Of a DNA stretch of 40,234 nucleotides, positions 31,587 through 37,324 are shown in pieces. The stretch is from a virus. The stretch lies in the IMG/VR virus record IMGVR_UViG_3300018481_000038, positions 1 to 40,234 of that record. The stretch is one strand, 5' to 3'. Each line of letters opens with the position of its first letter. The stretch's first letter is position 1. Made by a program: the position numbers and the translations under genes. The notes beneath the pieces were generated by a model. It ran no database searches and was not told the DNA's origin. It saw only the letters and a list, made by a program, of their open reading frames with translations.

Positions 31587-31616
31587 GAGAGGGAGTCCTA
31601 CGGGGCTTTCTCTTTT
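31587..31616 (+). terminator. UACG-loop terminator
   Basis: GAGGGAGTCC pairs with GGGCTTTCTC (three G-U pairs) around TACG, followed by TTTT. Directly precedes promoter P5. Confidence 0.78.
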
Positions 31617-31650
31617 GCCTCGCAAGAAATACGGGTGTTATAATGAGAAG
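31617..31650 (+). promoter_or_regulatory. Cassette promoter P5
   Basis: CTCGCA, AGAAATACGGGTGT, TATAAT (31639-31644) and GAGA. It is followed by a structured RNA candidate rather than by a ribosome site and gene. Confidence 0.78.
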
Positions 31651-31766
31651 ACAGTTCAGTCTGGCTGACTGATAATGGATAATACGACCCATACCCCACC
31701 CCGCGGTGACGCAGGATTGGATAGCTGGGTTAGACAAGGACCACAATCCGCTGTCTTCTTTTTTGC
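31650..31766 (+). ncRNA. Candidate structured RNA A of the cassette array
   Basis: Transcription from P5 would begin near 31650. The 5' segment GAAGACAG (31647-31654, at least GACAG transcribed) pairs with CTGTCTTC (31751-31758), which runs straight into TTTTTT, so the closing stem doubles as terminator. Inside are hairpins TCAGTC/GACTGA (31656-31672), ATGG/CCAT (31675-31692), CACC/GGTG (31697-31708) and GGATTG/CAATCC (31714-31749). No ribosome site precedes any ATG; the frame opening at 31675 crosses the terminator and next promoter. It could be a regulatory RNA acting on host or phage. It is not a tRNA: no T-loop or acceptor CCA pattern is seen. Confidence 0.6.
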
Positions 31767-31767
31767 T

Positions 31768-31801
31768 TTTCGCAAAATTTACAGCTTATATAATGAGCCC
31801 C
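31768..31801 (+). promoter_or_regulatory. Cassette promoter P6
   Basis: TTCGCA, AAATTTACAGCTTA, TATAAT (31789-31794) and GAGCCC. Serves the gene at 31819. Confidence 0.78.
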
Positions 31802-31818
31802 TACAAAGGAGACTAATC

Positions 31819-31989
31819 ATGTGGAAAGACAAGCTTAAGGAACGTTGGAACGAAGATCCTGTGACGTGCATCGCCGTAGCATCGGGAGCAACCATCGCGG
31901 TTGCAACCCTGATCAACGCGTTGGGCGGACTGCAGAGTCGTCGTGCCTACGCCAAGCAGGTCGACTACAGAGTCAACACACCAAGGTGA
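31819..31989 (+). CDS. Cassette gene: 56-residue single-span membrane protein
   Basis: The ATG has AAAGGAG eight bases upstream. A short basic N-terminus (WKDKLKERWNEDP) is followed by one hydrophobic span (about residues 15-36: TCIAVASGATIAVATLINAL) and a basic C-terminal tail ending in DYRVNTPR. It resembles the 75-residue protein at 32079 in its layout of soluble N-part, one span and Tyr-containing polar tail. Function unknown; a membrane-active phage protein is likely. Confidence 0.8.
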   Translation: MWKDKLKERWNEDPVTCIAVASGATIAVATLINALGGLQSRRAYAKQVDYRVNTPR

Positions 31990-31993
31990 CTCA

Positions 31994-32025
31994 AGAGGAT
32001 TGCCCCTACGGGGGCTTTCCTTTTC
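31994..32025 (+). terminator. UACG-loop terminator
   Basis: GCCCC and GGGGC around TACG, extended beyond a TT/TT mismatch by AGGA/TCCT, then TTTTCG. The ACTCAAGAGGA element follows the stop codon. Confidence 0.82.
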
Positions 32026-32026
32026 G

Positions 32027-32059
32027 TTCGCAGTTTCTACGGTTCATATAATGAGACCA
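32027..32059 (+). promoter_or_regulatory. Cassette promoter P7
   Basis: TTCGCA, GTTTCTACGGTTCA, TATAAT (32047-32052) and GAGACC. Serves the gene at 32079. Confidence 0.78.
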
Positions 32060-32078
32060 CCCTAACGAGAGGTTAATA

Positions 32079-32306
32079 ATGGAAACCGAAACCATGCAGG
32101 AACTGGCTGACGAAGCCCTGGAGATTTACGAGACGGGAATTGAGATCCTGCTGAAGAAGAGTGATTTGAGAAAGATCTTTGTTGTCATCGTGGCAGCAAA
32201 CGTCGTCTCACTCACCGCCGCAGCAGGAGCCAAGGTCGTCTTGATCCACCAGCTTCGTAAGCGAGGCCTGACAAAGGTGACCTACGACTTTAACGAGAAG
32301 GAGTAA
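32079..32306 (+). CDS. Cassette gene: 75-residue single-span membrane protein
   Basis: The ATG follows GAGAGG. The N-terminal 35 residues are acidic and helical (METETMQELADEALEIYE). Residues about 38-60 are hydrophobic (IFVVIVAANVVSLTAAAGAKVV), and the tail is basic then polar (KVTYDFNEKE). A single-span membrane protein with its own promoter and a perfect terminator. No family recognised. Confidence 0.8.
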   Translation: METETMQELADEALEIYETGIEILLKKSDLRKIFVVIVAANVVSLTAAAGAKVVLIHQLRKRGLTKVTYDFNEKE

Positions 32307-32311
32307 CTCAA

Positions 32312-32342
32312 GAGGATCGTCCCTACGGGGACTTTCCTTTTT
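32312..32342 (+). terminator. UACG-loop terminator
   Basis: GTCCC and GGGAC form a perfect stem around TACG, with outer AAGAGGA/TTTCCTTTTT pairing and a T-run. ACTCAAGAGGA precedes it. Confidence 0.82.
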
Positions 32343-32344
32343 GC

Positions 32345-32378
32345 TCTCGCAGGATCTACAGGTATTATAATGAGAGGA
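32345..32378 (+). promoter_or_regulatory. Cassette promoter P8
   Basis: CTCGCA, GGATCTACAGGTAT, TATAAT (32366-32371) and GAGAG. It is followed by a structured RNA candidate. Confidence 0.78.
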
Positions 32379-32492
32379 GAGGTGAGACACGCATGAGTAG
32401 GAGAATTACCTACCCACCTGGTGCGGGATAAGAACCGCTAAATCACAGTTTGCACTGGGCTGTGATACCCCAGCTTCTCTCTTTATTTTTTT
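32378..32492 (+). ncRNA. Candidate structured RNA B (or leader of the gene at 32506)
   Basis: The 5' region GAGAGGAG (32372-32379) pairs with CTTCTCTC (32474-32481, one G-U), which is followed by TTTATTTTTTT. Whether the full closing stem forms depends on the exact start site. Inside are AGGTG/CACCT (32380-32384 with 32415-32419) enclosing GTAGG/CCTAC (32397-32413), then GCGG/CCGC (32423-32438) and ATCACAG/CTGTGAT (32442-32466). The set gives a four-way-junction, cloverleaf-like shape without tRNA signatures. A 12-codon frame starts at 32393 but has no well-spaced ribosome site. Because no new promoter precedes the next gene, this could instead be a terminator-containing leader that controls it. 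Confidence 0.6.
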
Positions 32493-32505
32493 GTCTAGGA
32501 GAAAC

Positions 32506-32751
32506 ATGACCAAAGAAGAACTAGAGCAGATAATCGATAAAACCGAAGAGGTGCGGCGTCGTGTCACTGGAGACATGCGATATTTGGCTGGGATTCAAGT
32601 TCCACTCAAAGCCAAGAGAGAAACTATCACATGGCAAATTGACGCAAACGAACGTGAGATCGCGAAGTTAAAGGGAGAAGAAGCTACTTTGATCGACCAA
32701 CTTAACGCATACAAGGCTATGCTAGGAGATTTTGATGATCCCCGAGTTTGA
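32506..32751 (+). CDS. 81-residue coiled-coil protein
   Basis: The ATG follows CTAGGAGAAAC. The protein is highly charged and helical throughout, with heptad patterns at about residues 3-30 and 40-72 (EELEQIIDKTEEVRRR; ANEREIAKLKGEEATL). No family recognised. The last 17 bases overlap the DUF1508-like gene, so the two are coupled. Its expression may depend on read-through of the RNA B terminator just upstream. Confidence 0.75.
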   Translation: MTKEELEQIIDKTEEVRRRVTGDMRYLAGIQVPLKAKRETITWQIDANEREIAKLKGEEATLIDQLNAYKAMLGDFDDPRV

Positions 32752-32941
32752 AGTTGAGATATATCCTCGCCGTGGAGTACTTGGTAAGAAATGGTATTGG
32801 CGGCTTCGCGCAGATAATGGGCAGATTGTCGCTGGTTCCAGAGGTGGTGTTGGGTCTGGATATGCCAACGCTGGTGAATGCGCCAAAATGGTGGATAGAA
32901 TATTCCAGACAATGTGGATAGTTAAGCGAGTTGAGAAATAA
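32735..32941 (+). CDS. DUF1508 (YegP-like) small protein
   Basis: A 68-residue protein; the ATG at 32735 is six bases after AGGAG. The FEVEIYPRRG start, the WYWRLRADNGQIVAGS core and a Gly-rich turn with GYANAGEC fit the DUF1508/YegP fold, a small beta-alpha domain found in bacteria and phages with no settled biochemical role. It is the only member of the array region with a recognisable soluble domain family. Overlaps the upstream gene. Confidence 0.75.
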   Translation: MIPEFEVEIYPRRGVLGKKWYWRLRADNGQIVAGSRGGVGSGYANAGECAKMVDRIFQTMWIVKRVEK

Positions 32942-32942
32942 G

Positions 32943-32974
32943 CCTCGCAAGATTTACCGGTCATATAGTGAGAG
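32943..32974 (+). promoter_or_regulatory. Cassette promoter P9 (short-transcript promoter)
   Basis: CTCGCA, AGATTTACCGGTCA, TATAGT (32964-32969) and GAGAGA. A terminator-like hairpin begins about ten bases after the expected start site. Confidence 0.72.
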
Positions 32975-32984
32975 AGAAATTTAA

Positions 32985-33012
32985 GAGAACCGGTTCTCAC
33001 TTTTTTCTTTTT
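32985..33012 (+). terminator. Hairpin terminator directly after P9
   Basis: The palindrome GAGAACCGGTTCTC (32985-32998), as a 5-bp stem with CCGG loop, is followed by ACTTTTTTCTTTTT. It would end transcription about 30 bases after P9 starts. Confidence 0.65.
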
Positions 33013-33035
33013 CGCCCATCAACCAAGGAGGCATT

Positions 33036-33224
33036 ATGTATAGTGAATATCATGCTGTAAATTATCAACAGCCTCAGCCTTACTACCAGCCGCTACCGGT
33101 CTACTACGTACCAAAGCGGAGGTACGGGTTTTGGAATTTTGTTCTTGACATCACCTTGATCTGCCTCACCTGGGGCGTTTGGATCATCTGGATTTTCATT
33201 AGGGAGCTGCGTAACCTGCGATGA
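33036..33224 (+). CDS. 62-residue membrane protein with Tyr/Pro-rich head
   Basis: The ATG follows a perfect AAGGAGG. Residues 1-27 are rich in Tyr, Gln and Pro (YQQPQPYYQPLPVYYVP), then KRRYG and a hydrophobic span at about residues 34-56 (FVLDITLICLTWGVWIIWIF). Short proteins with this layout are common in actinobacteria and their phages. The stop overlaps the next start (ATGA). It probably anchors in the host membrane; no function known. Confidence 0.8.
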   Translation: MYSEYHAVNYQQPQPYYQPLPVYYVPKRRYGFWNFVLDITLICLTWGVWIIWIFIRELRNLR

Positions 33225-33994
33225 CTAAATTAGCTGACTTCGTTACGCTGGTAAGAAAAGGCACAAAACAGAATTCTCCAGTTATTTTGTCTGCTGCAGC
33301 GGGATTAGGTACGATCGCGACCGCATATTTGGCGGGACGAGCTTCATTCCAGGCTGCAGAGCTTATTCGTTTGGAAGAAAGTGGTGAACCACACCCGGAT
33401 TCATCAGAAAGATTCAAGGAACGATTCCGTCTTGTATGGCACCTTTACATCCCAACCGCAATCTCCGCAGGCGTTACGATCGTTTGTGTCGTCGGGGCAA
33501 ATCGAGTGGAAGCTAGCAAAACGCTTGCCGCTCAGACTGCGTTCGCTGTCTCTGAACGAGCATATTCTGAGTATCGAACCAAGGTTATCGAGCAGTTCGG
33601 TACTGACGAAGCTGCCATCACTAAGGGTAAGCGTGCGGATCAGTCCATTCGAGATTCAATTGCGGCGGATCGAGTAAAGGAGAATCCTCCACCGGATATT
33701 CTGGTGTCAGGTCCGGGTAATGTGTTGTGCTGTGAGCTGTTCACAGGTAGATATTTTGCCAGTGACATGGAGACTTTGCAAAAAGCTGTCAACAAGCTCA
33801 ACGCAAAACTACTGATACACGATATTCAAACACTGGATGACTTCTATTGGCTCATCGATGTGAGACCAACGGGATATTCTAGTGAAGGAGGCTGGGAAGC
33901 TCCAAGGTTGCTTGAATTGGAGTTCTCAAGTACCATAACCGAAGACGGAAGACCCTGTCTCACGTTCAATTACAACTATATCAAACCTCTGTAG
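33221..33994 (+). CDS. DUF6353-like membrane protein, copy 1
   Basis: A 257-residue protein coupled to the upstream gene. It has a hydrophobic span at about residues 20-40 (SPVILSAAAGLGTIATAYLAG), a second at about 75-97 (HLYIPTAISAGVTIVCVVG), and a helical AFAVSERAYSEYRTKVIEQFG segment. These match a second, longer protein at 35588 and the DUF6353 family found in phages of Gram-positive bacteria, as far as I recall. The C-terminal 90 residues are a soluble mixed domain (FYWLIDVRPTGYSSEGGW). Role unknown; two spans with charged flanks suggest a membrane-organising protein. Confidence 0.75.
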   Translation: MTKLADFVTLVRKGTKQNSPVILSAAAGLGTIATAYLAGRASFQAAELIRLEESGEPHPDSSERFKERFRLVWHLYIPTAISAGVTIVCVVGANRVEASKTLAAQTAFAVSERAYSEYRTKVIEQFGTDEAAITKGKRADQSIRDSIAADRVKENPPPDILVSGPGNVLCCELFTGRYFASDMETLQKAVNKLNAKLLIHDIQTLDDFYWLIDVRPTGYSSEGGWEAPRLLELEFSSTITEDGRPCLTFNYNYIKPL

Positions 33995-34002
33995 GAGGAA
34001 TA

Positions 34003-34347
34003 ATGGACAAGGTACAAGCAACAATCTCAAGAGCGGCCTATCTCAAGGAAAGGGGGTACTCGAACGCTGAAATTGCGTCGCAGATGCAGTGCAGTGAACG
34101 CGCGGTTCGGGGCCTTCTTTCGGCTAATCGCAAGAATTACAGCTCCTTTAATGAGACTACAAAAGGAGCAAACGTGGAAGAGCTAGTTAAGGCTGTCGAG
34201 AAGACAGACATTGACCTGCCTATTCCGCATCAGCTCGGCAAGCTTCTGACCGGCGTTATCGTCGGATTCGGAGCTACCAAGCTTGCGGAGAAGGCATACG
34301 TGTCTATTCTGATGGCTTACCGTGCCCGTCACGGAAGTTCACTGTAG
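34003..34347 (+). CDS. HTH protein joined in frame to a cassette membrane segment
   Basis: A 114-residue frame after GGAGGAATA. Residues about 8-42 are a helix-turn-helix (SRAAYLKERGYSNAEIASQM and SERAVRGLLSAN). Residues about 42-53 are encoded by a copy of the cassette promoter. The rest is a small hydrophobic-span protein (LLTGVIVGFGATKLAEKAY) that has its own GTG and ribosome site at 34174. The HTH part could be a phage regulator. The frame may be a true fusion or two genes whose border was lost. A strong terminator follows. Confidence 0.65.
   Translation: MDKVQATISRAAYLKERGYSNAEIASQMQCSERAVRGLLSANRKNYSSFNETTKGANVEELVKAVEKTDIDLPIPHQLGKLLTGVIVGFGATKLAEKAYVSILMAYRARHGSSL
34128..34158 (+). 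promoter_or_regulatory. Cassette promoter copy P10 inside a coding frame
   Basis: TCGCA, AGAATTACAGCTCC, TTTAAT (34147-34152) and GAGACT. It has one -10 mismatch relative to the set and would serve the internal gene at 34174. Confidence 0.6.
34174..34347 (+). CDS. Internal cassette gene: 57-residue membrane-span protein
   Basis: A GTG with AAAAGGAG five bases upstream, 22 bases after promoter copy P10, in the same frame as the HTH protein at 34003. The 57-residue product has an amphipathic start (EELVKAVEKTDIDLP) and a hydrophobic segment (GKLLTGVIVGFGATKLA). Layout and signals match the other cassettes, so it probably exists as a separate product as well as the C-terminal part of the fusion. 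Confidence 0.55.
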   Translation: MEELVKAVEKTDIDLPIPHQLGKLLTGVIVGFGATKLAEKAYVSILMAYRARHGSSL

Positions 34348-34350
34348 TAC

Positions 34351-34388
34351 AAAGGAGAGCCCAACTCGGGTTCTCCTTTTTCGTTTTC
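34351..34388 (+). terminator. Strong intrinsic terminator closing the cassette array
   Basis: A 12-bp stem with one G-U (AAAGGAGAGCCC with GGGTTCTCCTTT) around AACTC, followed by T-rich TCGTTTTC. Confidence 0.85.
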
Positions 34389-34404
34389 AAGAAAAGGAAC
34401 ATGA

Positions 34405-34932
34405 ATGCTTAAGCTCCCCATTACATATGAGGACTATGACGGTAAGAGCGTCACTGAAGAGTTTTATTTCAACATGTCGAAGATTGAATGGCTTCGATTC
34501 CAGGCTGAGTTCAACGGCGGATTCGAAGATGTGATCAAGAAGCTTGTTGAAGCCGAAGATCTCAAGCAGATCATGGCAGAGTTTGAAAAGCTTGTTCTTC
34601 TTACATACGGTGAGCGAGACGGAAACAAGTTCCTGAAGAACGACGAGATCGTGAAGGGATTTACTTCAACCGCGGCATATCATCAATTTATTTGGGAACT
34701 GGCTACGGACGAAGAAAAGGCAGCGGCTTTCATCAACGGTGTCATGCCGAAGGATCTTGAGCAGGAAGCTCAGAGATTGGAAGCTCAGGCCCAGAACAAA
34801 AGTGCAATCGAGCAGGCGGCCGCGGGAAAGACTTTGACACCTCAACCTGAGACTCAGAATGTTTTTGAGAACAACGAGCCTAAGCGAGAGCTGTCTCTGC
34901 CACCGCAGCCACCACAGCCACCACCAAGCTAG
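34405..34932 (+). CDS. Tail-assembly-chaperone-like protein outside the tail cluster
   Basis: A 175-residue protein; the ATG at 34405 is six bases after AAAAGGA. Residues 1-115 follow a pattern I know from Gram-positive phages: TYEDYDGKSVTEEFYFNMSK, an FGG-like GGFEDVIKKLVEAED, LVLLTYGERDGNKFLK, and a FIWELATDEEKAAAFINGVMP end. That family resembles tail assembly chaperones, yet the tail genes are 14 kb away and have their own chaperone at 20476. The tail is Gln/Pro-rich and disordered. It heads a run of four conserved genes of unknown function. Confidence 0.7.
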   Translation: MLKLPITYEDYDGKSVTEEFYFNMSKIEWLRFQAEFNGGFEDVIKKLVEAEDLKQIMAEFEKLVLLTYGERDGNKFLKNDEIVKGFTSTAAYHQFIWELATDEEKAAAFINGVMPKDLEQEAQRLEAQAQNKSAIEQAAAGKTLTPQPETQNVFENNEPKRELSLPPQPPQPPPS

Positions 34933-34941
34933 GAGCATCAG

Positions 34942-35586
34942 TTGCTACCGGAACCAACCAATTATCAGAGTAATAGTAAAAAGCAAAAGACTAATTCAGA
35001 AAATGAGCCAGAGAAGCGGGTAAACCGGGTCGTCAAGGGCGAAGTTGTTGAGAAGCCACTCAGTAACTGGGCCAAGTTCAAGAACATATTCTTCGGCGGA
35101 GACTTCAAGTCTGCCGCGAGATATGTGGGGGGTGAAGTACTGCTTCCCGCGGTCAGAAACTTGGCGCTTGACATGATCAACGAAGGCGGTAAGCGCGTCA
35201 TCATGGGCGACCGTTATGATCGTTACGATCGTCACCACCGCCCAAGTGAGTATCGCCCGAAGACCATTTACAACAGCAGTCCAATCAGAAGAGACCCACG
35301 AGATCGTCCATATTTGCCAGATCAACCTGTGCGTAGAGTTGGACGAAGAGAGATCAATGATTGGCTCATTCCCACAAGGACCGAAGCCGAAAGAGCTTTG
35401 GCAGAAATGATTGACGCGGTCAACAAGTACGAGATTGTGACTGTGGCAGATTATTATGACTGCCTTGGTTTGGAAGTGGCAGCGCATACGGATAACAAGT
35501 GGGGATGGAACTACCTCGGAAACGTTCAAATTCGTCAGGTACGAGATGGGTATGTCATCGACATGCCTCCAGCACAGGAGATTTAA
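34942..35586 (+). CDS. Conserved phage protein of unknown function
   Basis: A 214-residue protein from a TTG six bases after AGGAG. A basic, disordered start with RVVKGEVVEKPLSNWAKFK leads to a helical FFGGDFKSAARYVGGEVLLPAVR segment, an Arg/Tyr/Asp/Pro-rich middle (GDRYDRYDRHHRP) and a C-terminal domain with YEIVTVADYYDCLGLEVA, DNKWGWNYLG and VRDGYVIDMP. The same order of parts occurs in uncharacterised proteins of Firmicutes phages that I recall. It might bind nucleic acid through the Arg-rich middle; that is a guess. Confidence 0.7.
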   Translation: MLPEPTNYQSNSKKQKTNSENEPEKRVNRVVKGEVVEKPLSNWAKFKNIFFGGDFKSAARYVGGEVLLPAVRNLALDMINEGGKRVIMGDRYDRYDRHHRPSEYRPKTIYNSSPIRRDPRDRPYLPDQPVRRVGRREINDWLIPTRTEAERALAEMIDAVNKYEIVTVADYYDCLGLEVAAHTDNKWGWNYLGNVQIRQVRDGYVIDMPPAQEI

Positions 35587-35587
35587 C

Positions 35588-36472
35588 ATGAAACTAAGCG
35601 GTTTGAAAATCGCTATGACGAGGAATGTGGGTCGAAGCATTCTTCAGCTTAAGAAGAATTCACCGCATATCTTCTTTGTTGCAGGTATGGCAGGTAGCGT
35701 CACGAGTACTGTTCTGGCCTGTCGAGCAACACTTAAACTAGGCGAGACTCTGGATGAGATTCAGCATGATATCAAGCAGGCCAAGGATCTTCAGCCAACG
35801 TCAGATGTTCAGACGAACTATCCTGCAGAGCAGTGGCACAAAGACATGGGTTATGTTTACGGCAAGGCTGGTTTGAAACTTGCCAAGCTGTATGCTCCGT
35901 CAGTCGCGTTGGGTGCGGCATCGATGGCTTGTCTGACAGGGTCACATGTTCAGCTCACCCGTCGTAACGCTGCGATGATGGCTGCATATGCTGCAATTCA
36001 GAAGGCTTATGACGACTATCGCGTTCGAGTTCGTGACGAGCTTGGTCAAGATAAGGAACTCGACGTTTATCACGCGACGAAGACCGAAGCCAAACTTGAA
36101 GGCAAGAAGAGTACTGAGGTAAAGGTTTCTGATCCGAACGTATGGTCTGCCTATGCCCGATGGTTCGACGAGGCGTCTCGGGAATGGAAGAAAGATCCTG
36201 AGCTTAATCGTCTCTTTGTGCAGTGTCAGCAGAACTATGCCAATCAGCTACTTCAAACTCGTGGGCATGTTTTCTTGAATGAAGTGTATGACATGCTGGA
36301 TATCGAGCGGTCCAAAGCTGGTCAGGTGGTTGGCTGGGTCATTGGTTCTGATGGAGATAATCACATCGACTTCGGGGTCTATGAAACCTTCAGTGCAGCT
36401 TTTGTGAACGGAAGAGAGAAGTCCATCCTACTCGATTTCAACGTCGATGGGGTCATCTACGATAAGATTTGA
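35588..36472 (+). CDS. DUF6353-like membrane protein, copy 2
   Basis: A 294-residue protein; the ATG at 35588 follows AGGAGATTTAAC. Two hydrophobic spans (about residues 25-42, HIFFVAGMAGSVTSTVLA; and about 98-117, LYAPSVALGAASMACLTG) and the helical AAIQKAYDDYRVRVRDELG segment match the 33221 protein. The C-terminal half is soluble (ARWFDEASREWKKDPEL; LNEVYDMLDIERSKAGQVVGW). The family is typical of phages of Gram-positive bacteria, with no known function. It is fully conserved in layout and coupled within the operon. Confidence 0.78.
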   Translation: MKLSGLKIAMTRNVGRSILQLKKNSPHIFFVAGMAGSVTSTVLACRATLKLGETLDEIQHDIKQAKDLQPTSDVQTNYPAEQWHKDMGYVYGKAGLKLAKLYAPSVALGAASMACLTGSHVQLTRRNAAMMAAYAAIQKAYDDYRVRVRDELGQDKELDVYHATKTEAKLEGKKSTEVKVSDPNVWSAYARWFDEASREWKKDPELNRLFVQCQQNYANQLLQTRGHVFLNEVYDMLDIERSKAGQVVGWVIGSDGDNHIDFGVYETFSAAFVNGREKSILLDFNVDGVIYDKI

Positions 36473-36481
36473 GGAGGTGTA

Positions 36482-37321
36482 GTGCATATCCAATGGAAGA
36501 AGGAATGGGTGATCCCGGTGGGAGTCGGGATCGCTTCATTCGGCGTTGGTGTGGGAGTGGGATATATTCTAAACCGACGTGAGCGCAGCACAGCCAAGGA
36601 ACAGATCCAGGAACTTCAAGAGCATCAGGTGGAGTTGGATTTCGAGAGGGTAGAACGAACTCGGGAATTCAATCTTTTGCTTCATCAGTGGAGTGATGTA
36701 GCCAAAGGTTTGAAGGAAAGCGTCGACGCAATTTTAAGTATTCCTGTGGCTAGTCCTAATGAACGCTTTACGACTTTAGGTGATATTGCTGAGGTTGTAA
36801 AGGATCCTCCAGAAGAGCCATGGGTTTACAATGGTGGAAATGCTCACCCTGAAGAAGATCGAAAGAAGCCCGTGGTTGTCAAACCGACTCCAAAGTCTGA
36901 ACCTGAGCCGGAACGCGTGACGATATTTCCGGACAATGATCCGTCATGGAACTATGATGAGGAGCTTTCCAAGCGAAGTAAGGATACTCCTTATATCATT
37001 CATCGTGACGAATTCTTTGAGGAAGAAGAGGGTCGAGATTACAGGCAAGATACTCTGACCTTCTATGCAGGTGATGAAATTCTTTGTGACTCTCAAGACG
37101 TGCCTATCTACAAGATTGATCAAAAGGTAGGCAAGCTTGAGTTTGGGAAGGGTTCTGGGGATCCGAATGTCGTGTATGTTCGTAACGACAAAGAAGAGAT
37201 GGAATATGAGATTCTTCTCGACTCAGGCTACTACGAAGTAGAAGTAAGAGGCGAAGATATTGAAGATGTTCTGACCTCTGGTGATCTGAAACACTCTGTA
37301 CGTAAGTTTAGAGCGGAATGA
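36482..37321 (+). CDS. Conserved single-span phage protein
   Basis: A 279-residue protein from a GTG after GAGGAGGTGTA. A hydrophobic Gly/Val-rich span (about residues 10-30: VIPVGVGIASFGVGVGVGYIL) is followed by RRERST, a coiled coil (about 35-75), a Pro/Glu linker and an acidic C-terminal domain with PYIIHRDEFFEEEEGRDY, TLTFYAGDEILCD and a YEILLDSGYYEVEV end. This C-terminal set recurs in phages of Firmicutes together with the neighbouring genes. It probably faces the cytoplasm from the membrane. Function unknown. Confidence 0.72.
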   Translation: MHIQWKKEWVIPVGVGIASFGVGVGVGYILNRRERSTAKEQIQELQEHQVELDFERVERTREFNLLLHQWSDVAKGLKESVDAILSIPVASPNERFTTLGDIAEVVKDPPEEPWVYNGGNAHPEEDRKKPVVVKPTPKSEPEPERVTIFPDNDPSWNYDEELSKRSKDTPYIIHRDEFFEEEEGRDYRQDTLTFYAGDEILCDSQDVPIYKIDQKVGKLEFGKGSGDPNVVYVRNDKEEMEYEILLDSGYYEVEVRGEDIEDVLTSGDLKHSVRKFRAE

Positions 37322-37324
37322 CCC

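Noticed and set aside
31675-31989. A long frame from 31675 covering RNA A, its terminator, P6 and the 31819 gene
   Set aside because: No ribosome site at 31675 and it crosses a terminator and promoter; the 31819 start has all signals.
32378-32492. tRNA gene, because of the cloverleaf-like folding of RNA B
   Set aside because: No T-loop consensus, no D-loop, no anticodon arm of the right size, and the 3' end is a terminator.
30164-32974. CRISPR array, because of regularly repeated blocks of about 30 bases
   Set aside because: Repeats are spaced by whole genes of variable size, contain a TATAAT box and precede ribosome sites; they are promoters.
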